Shown here one piece after another: positions 58,963 through 64,000 of a stretch of 64,000 nucleotides of DNA. A program made the translations under genes and the position numbers. The notes under the pieces were generated by a model, which was not told where the DNA came from, did no database searches, and was given only the letters and a program-made list of their open reading frames with translations. The DNA lies in assembly GCF_017591425.1 (NCBI RefSeq), contig NW_024466307.1, forward strand, positions 1,672,001-1,736,000, given 5' to 3'. Source of the DNA: Ochotona curzoniae (lineage: Eukaryota; Chordata; Mammalia; Lagomorpha; Ochotonidae). Position 1 is the first letter of the stretch; each line of letters opens with the position of its first letter.

Positions 58963-61527
58963 CTACTTTTAACTCTATAGGAAAGACAAAAGGTCATTAA
59001 AACAAACTGATGCAAAATAAAAACAAACTTATTTCCACAAGATAAATGAGCACTAAATATAGGAAAAACTAAGTCTGTATTTGTCTTCTGGATACCTTTA
59101 ACACATTAATAATATTGTTTAGGATGACTAATATTCAAGTGTATTGTTCTACAAATACTTTATTTATTACTCAATGAATCCTTTTTCCAACACAGTGCAA
59201 AGGTGTGTATCCAGTAAACAAAACCAAATCCAAGGGCAAGAGCAGAAATTCAATGGTTTACCATGAAACACCTAGCTAACATGTGAGTTCAAATGAGCAG
59301 GACAAATAGGTAATGGTATGTATCCTTTATACAAAAAGGAACATGATTTCAAGTGATTCCTTTCCTTTCTACTTGATTTTAAAATAAATGAGTAAGAAAA
59401 GTAGCCTTGCAGAAGTGTTGGAGACAGGTCCATTTCCATGTTCCATGGAGGGTGTGGCATGGCCATGAACCACCATCACGGTCACGCATGCTTCCTTGCC
59501 CCTCCCTAACACCCAATGTCCTCCTCGGGCTGCTGGTCTGAGCTTCCACTCCTGCCAGGAGCTGACTTAGGGACAGACTTCTGAAGCAATTCATTTAATG
59601 AGATAACTAGCAGAAGCTTGCTGGAAGCCACTGGGCACGCAACAATGAGATAATCAAAAACTATAAAGACCTGTTCTCTTAAGTAACGTGTGTACAATAA
59701 TCGTCTTACGTGAGAGGAGCATACTTGAGAACAAAGCCGGTATTATTTGTTCATCAACAGATGGAAAAACAAAGAATCCGGTTCCCAGATTATGTCACCA
59801 AGCACAAGAACCAGCCCAGCTCCAGGCTTCTTGGGCGACAAAACAAGTTTGCTAACTTCTTCAAACAGGTGTTACTTCAAGAATTACACAAGTGATGACT
59901 GAAGACAAAAGCTCACATGTAATAAACTCTGCTCCCAACCTGGGAAATGACAAGGATGGTCCTCCAGAATTCCTGTTTGGCTATGCATGGTCATCCACTG
60001 ACTTTACAAGATAGCCCCAAAGCATACAAATGTCAATTAAAAAAAAAAAAACAGGGCTAATCAAAGGAGAGATTTACAAGAATCAATACACCGGGACGGG
60101 TGGGAGGAGGAAGAAACGCAGAGAATATGGAAATAGTGTAAGTTCACACTCTAGTTGCCCTTCGGCCCCAAGGATTGATTAAATATCTAAAGCTTTTCAT
60201 TACAAAATGGTGGTGTAAGAACTTATTCGTAACGAGGCAACTACCAAAAGAAATAAAACATCTGAATTCTTAGAAGCAGCTGCCTCTGGTACGGGGATTG
60301 GACAAAGGAAGGTATGGGCAGGCGACTATTCCATCTTTTTATAATTCTGTAAATACTATTCAATTGCCAAAATTTTGTTGCAGGAACCATCTTTTAAACA
60401 CATTGTGGGGAAATTTACATAACACAGATAAAAAGCAGCTTTAGGGGATCATATTTGAAGATTTCCAAAGAACTACAGAAAGTCTTAAAGCGCTTGAACT
60501 CAACTGATTTAAGATACTGAGTGTGTTTTTGTTATCTTTGAGGGACAACGAAAGGGAAGCAAGGGAGAGGCAAGAGTCTAGACACAGCCAGCAAGAGGAG
60601 TGGGGAGTGCTGAGGGCATATCCAGCTCTGACATGCTACCTGGAACCTGGTTCCTGAGTGTGAAATAACAAGACCACAGCTAAAACCAAAAGAACAAAGG
60701 CACGGAAAGCCAAGGACAAGCCTTGAGCGAGACCCCTTGTGGTGGCAATCGTACCTGCTGACAAGCAGAAGTTCAGGTGCTGGGACTTCTTAAAAAGAAC
60801 TGTCCTGTACAAGTTACAGATGCAGATCCTAATTCTACAAGACCAGGGAACCGGCTACCATCTCTCTCTCCCCTTCATACAGACACACTCCAAGAAAATC
60901 CACACTGTCTAACCTATGTTGATGCTGCCCAGCACTGACTGCATTATAACATCAAGCTGTGTAACCCTACTGCAGTGCTGCGTGTCTCAGCAGCCAGCTG
61001 CTTATGCACAGACTATTCTTCCATTTTAAAAAAAGATGATTACATGGAGGAAAGCAAGGAATATTCTACTCATGGCTACCCAACACAGGACATACTGTGA
61101 GAACTCCACCTAGTGACAAACCAAACACACAGCAGGAGCCTACCCAACATACACAACACTGTAGAAAAACATGACTACAGCAAAAATCTACAACTTAAAA
61201 TCAGCAACTATAAAAAAACCTCTTCTGAAAGAATTCTTTTAAAAAGGCTTCTACTGATTTCCTTGAGTTTTCTAACTGGCTAGTTGCGCACTAAAGTGGA
61301 GTACTTGTTTTAAAATCAGTATATTCTGATTAACCATAAGAAATACTTTCATGACATCAAGTTGATACATTTGAACAAAATGTCATATTAAGCATATCTA
61401 TATGAGAATGATTATTAAATTATAAGCATACATTTAAACAGAATCAACACTGTTTATCTTCCTTACACAGTCTCACAATTAGAGTATTTTTAATCAACCT
61501 CATTCCAGTAGACTATGGCACCAAATA

Positions 61528-61760
61528 TTTTTTAAAGATTCAGAGAGAAAGTGGAAAAAATACACCATCCCCTTGCGTGTTCCCTGAATGCCTATAAAAG
61601 CCAAGGTCTGGGGTAGGCTCAAGCCAGGTCCCACATGTGCATGATGGCAGCCCCAGTACTTGGGCCATCTCCTGCCACCTTCCCAGGCACAGCTGCAGGA
61701 AGCAGGAGAGGAAGCAGAGCACTTCAACAGATGCATTCAAAAGGCCATGCAATGTGAAGA
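61528..61760 (-). repeat. CSINE, diverged
   Basis: attttttaaagattcagaga, aagccaaggtctggggtagg and ccttcccaggcacagctgca. Confidence 0.65.
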
Positions 61761-61879
61761 GCAGGCAAACCCACTGAATACACTAACATATATTTAACAT
61801 TTTCAGGATTCAAAACTGTGGTTTGTAATTTATTCAATAACAGCCAGGTGACACTGTTTCTGTCCCTTCTATGCATTTT

Positions 61880-62195
61880 TAAATATTTTGTTTTGTTTTT
61901 AGTTGAAAGGCAGAGTTACAGAGAGGAGGAGAGGCAGAGATCTTCCGTCCATTGGTTCACCCCAAAAATGATGACAACAGCCAGTGCTGAGCTGAGTGAA
62001 AGCTAGGAGTTTCTTCCATGTCTCCTATGCGGGTACAGGGTCCCAAGCACGTGGGCCATCCTCCATTGCTTTCCCAGGTCATAGTACGGAGCTGGATTAG
62101 AACAGGATCAGCTGGGATGGGAACCGGTGTCTGTGTGGGATGTCAGGGCCACGAACAGATGCTTCACATATTATGTTAAGGCACTGTCCTTCTCC
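61880..62195 (-). repeat. CSINE, full length
   Basis: tttttaaatattttgttttg, ggcagagatcttccgtccat, ending near ttaaggcactgtcct. Confidence 0.85.
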
Positions 62196-62252
62196 CCACA
62201 GCTTCCACACATTTAAAAGCCCATCAGTCTCAGATAAACTATGGGAATAAAT

Positions 62253-62272
62253 ACACACACACACACACACAC
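62253..62272 (+). repeat. (AC)10 microsatellite
   Basis: Ten uninterrupted AC units in intron 1. Confidence 0.95.
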
Positions 62273-62409
62273 ATCAAGGGTTGTGTCGGATACATTCATG
62301 GTTACAGTACTAGATTTTCAATTTTGTTAGACTTCATATTTTTTTTTCTTTCAGCAGGAACTGTGTTAAATTCAGCTAAATTCCAGTAAGAGATAGGATA
62401 CATCAAGGA

Positions 62410-62703
62410 GGGCTCGGAGTGGTGGCCTAGCAGCTAAAGTCCTTGAATGTGCCAGTTCAAATTCCAGCAGCCCTGCTTCCAACTAGCTCCCTGTTTGTGG
62501 CCTGGGAGAGCAACAGAGGACAGTCCAAAGCCTTGGGACCCTGCACCCACGTGGGAGACCGGGAAGAGCCTACTGGCTCCTTGCTTCAGATCAGCTCAGC
62601 TCCAACCACTGCAGCCACTTAATGAACCAGCAGATGAAAAATCTTTCTCTATTTCCTTCTCTGTATATCTGCCTTTCCAACTAAAGCAAAAATAAAAATA
62701 AAT
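62410..62703 (+). repeat. CSINE
   Basis: ggctcggagtggtggcctag to gcctttccaactaaagcaaa. A short deletion removes the gatcccatatggg part of the head. Confidence 0.88.
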
Positions 62704-63547
62704 TGTTTTTACTTGAGAATAATTCAGTGACCAACTAACAAACATAAATCTTTGTTACTTCATGCTAACAAAATACATTTTACTTCCTCACTGCCTCTGA
62801 AACAGCCATTGTAGCTATAAAAGCATTGATATCTCCACACAAACATTCCACAGTGTTCCACGTCTTTCATGAGGTCTCTCTGGACATTGACCATTTAAAC
62901 TCTTCTCATGCTGATAAAAATCAGAGCTCTCAAATACCAAACCTTACTTACTCCAGAACTTAGTAGTAGCAGGAAATTCCCCAGAGTCCTGAGTTTAGGA
63001 CAGGGTTCAAAATTTGGAGGACACAGGCAAGTAGCATTTACAAGTGTCAGACAGGAGGAGCTGAGCGGGGAGAGCTGCACAGCAGTGCCCTTTACAAACC
63101 CCGGGCAGATCCATCAGCGTGCACACAGCAGAGAACAATCCAACCCCAGGGAGGAGCCCTCAGAAAGAGCAGGCAGTCTAATTCCTGGGACTCACACAAA
63201 GCGAGGAACAGTTCACATCCGCCCACCCAAAAGCGAGCACACGCAACGCCGGTCAAGCAGCCAGAAAGGCATTTTCTCAGTAATGAGCTAAAATTAGCTA
63301 TTCAGTAGAACACAGCTCTGGTCCTACACACAGGGTTCAAAAGCAAGCCTTGAAAAAAAAAGTTCATACTGTTCAAATAACTTGCCCAAGTTCCAAGACA
63401 AAGCTCAAAGTACTCAGCATCAATCAGGTAAAATTCTAAAGCCTAACATGTTCAATACATAAGCAACGCAGAACCAATCCATAATGAACAGAAAAATTAA
63501 TCACAAGAAACATACTCAGAAATGACAAAGATAGACTAGCAGATAAA

Positions 63548-63857
63548 GACCTGGTGCAGTACCCTAGCGGCTAAAGTCCTTGCACGCGCCGGGATCCCAT
63601 ATGGGCCCCAGTTCTCATCCTGACAGCACTGCTTCCCATCCAGCTCCCTACTTGTTGCGTGGGAAAGCAGTTGAGGACAGTCCAAAGCTTTGGGACCCTG
63701 CACCCGTGTGGGAGACCAGGAAGAAGCTCCTGGCTTGAGATCAGCATAGCTCCAGCCGTTGTAGTCACTTGGGGAGTGAATCAGTGGATGGATGATCTTC
63801 CCCTCTCTCTTTCTCCCTATAAATATGACTTTTCAATTAAAATAAATAAATCTAAAA
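63548..63857 (+). repeat. CSINE, full length
   Basis: acctggtgcagtaccctagc to gacttttcaattaaaataaa. Confidence 0.9.
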
Positions 63858-63870
63858 AGTAAACCATTCC

Positions 63871-64000
63871 AGGCCAGTACTGTGGCCAAACAGGTAAAGC
63901 CACCGTATGTGGAGCCAGCTTACCATGTGGGCGCCCTTTTCAGTCCCAGCTGCTCCACTTATGGCCCAACTCTACTAATGTGCCCGAGAAAGCAGCAGAA
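63871..64000 (+). repeat. CSINE, cut by the window end
   Basis: aggccagtactgtggccaaa and the following tgctccacttatggcccaac belong to the older subtype; the 3' part lies outside. Confidence 0.75.

Larger units (their letters stand above)
9049..64000 (-). other. HOMER1: HOMER1 gene, partial (exons 2-9; exon 1 outside window)
   Basis: Eight minus-strand exons together encode residues 3-354 of Homer scaffold protein 1. Exon lengths are 157, 132, 93, 140, 157, 111, 81 and 189 nt. Adding ATGGG from the missing exon 1 gives 1065 nt, exactly 354 codons plus a stop, the length of the Homer1b form. Homer1 is a postsynaptic and muscle scaffold: an N-terminal EVH1 domain binds proline-rich PPxxF ligands (group I mGluRs, IP3R, RyR, Shank), and a C-terminal coiled coil tetramerises. 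All phases agree across junctions and no frameshift or premature stop is seen, so the gene looks intact. From the human gene order (known, not visible here) JMY would be expected beyond the low-coordinate end and TENT2 beyond the high-coordinate end. Confidence 0.97.
54774..64000 (-). other. HOMER1: HOMER1 intron 1, 3' part only
   Basis: At least 9.2 kb of intron upstream of exon 2. There is no CpG island, no ATGGG|GT exon and no promoter-like text, so exon 1 lies beyond the window. CSINEs dominate; 56380-57300, 57640-58730, 58970-61520 and 62710-63540 hold nothing I can assign. A 61-codon frame at 59710-59895 is basic and unrecognised. Confidence 0.85.

Noticed and set aside
59710..59895. 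Basic 61-codon + frame in intron 1.
   Set aside because: No homologue, start context or neighbouring exon recognised; length is within chance.
62900..63300. Possible HOMER1 exon 1 or promoter in a slightly CpG-richer stretch.
   Set aside because: No ATGGG|GT donor, no CpG island and no 5' UTR-like text; exon 1 is expected further upstream.
1..64000. CRISPR array, operon, prophage or other prokaryote-type system.
   Set aside because: No regularly spaced direct repeats with unique spacers, no ribosome-binding sites and no compact gene array; the only short tandem array (51072-51223) is a minisatellite without spacers.

Overview
The window is mammalian nuclear DNA from a lagomorph, most likely a pika (Ochotona). 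The evidence is more than fifty copies of a tRNA-derived C-type SINE (CSINE). Most open near 'ggcctggcgcagtggcctag', keep a 'cacttcccatccagctccctg' core and end in 'aataaaaataaataaatctt', which is the pika-like form rather than the G+C-rich rabbit form. No bacterial, phage or organellar genes are visible, and almost all long open frames are chance frames or SINE shadows.

The one real gene is HOMER1 (Homer scaffold protein 1), on the minus strand and running through nearly the whole window. Eight coding exons can be placed to the base: exon 2 (54617-54773), exon 3 (50562-50693), exon 4 (47325-47417), exon 5 (40866-41005), exon 6 (14255-14411), exon 7 (11951-12061), exon 8 (11378-11458) and exon 9 (9049-9237). 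All have AG acceptors, and exons 2-8 have GT donors. Together they total 1060 nt. With five bases (ATGGG) from an exon 1 outside the window, this gives 1065 nt, the 354-residue HOMER1b form. Exon 1, its promoter and any CpG island lie beyond base 64000.

Layout by coordinate: 1 to about 5800 is SINE-rich DNA downstream of the gene. From about 5800 to 9048 is a SINE-free block containing the 3' UTR, with a good candidate poly(A) site near 7545. From 9049 to 14411 are the four coiled-coil exons. From 14412 to 40865 is the 26-kb intron 5. From 40866 to 54773 are the EVH1 and linker exons. From 54774 to the end is part of intron 1.

The most informative regulatory feature is the exon 5/intron 5 boundary. 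Reading through the GTACAG donor adds eleven residues (RYRFSSTVMVL) and a TAA stop at 40832-40834. This matches in position and length the activity-induced short isoform Homer1a, which has the EVH1 domain but not the coiled coil. Candidate poly(A) signals for it lie at 40217 and 39658. Homer1b/c tetramerises through the coiled coil and cross-links mGluR1/5, IP3 receptors, ryanodine receptors and Shank; Homer1a binds the same ligands but cannot cross-link them.

The rest is transposon-derived: CSINEs (about 32 on the + strand, antisense to HOMER1, and 21 on the minus strand), five LINE-1-like fragments, older MIR/L2 traces, and a repeat family I could not classify with three copies. I found no wholly new system. 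The best leads are the diverged Homer1a tail, the hairpin and UGUA array before the poly(A) signal, a 30/31-bp minisatellite next to exon 3, a SINE with a 49-bp target duplication, and the unclassified repeat.
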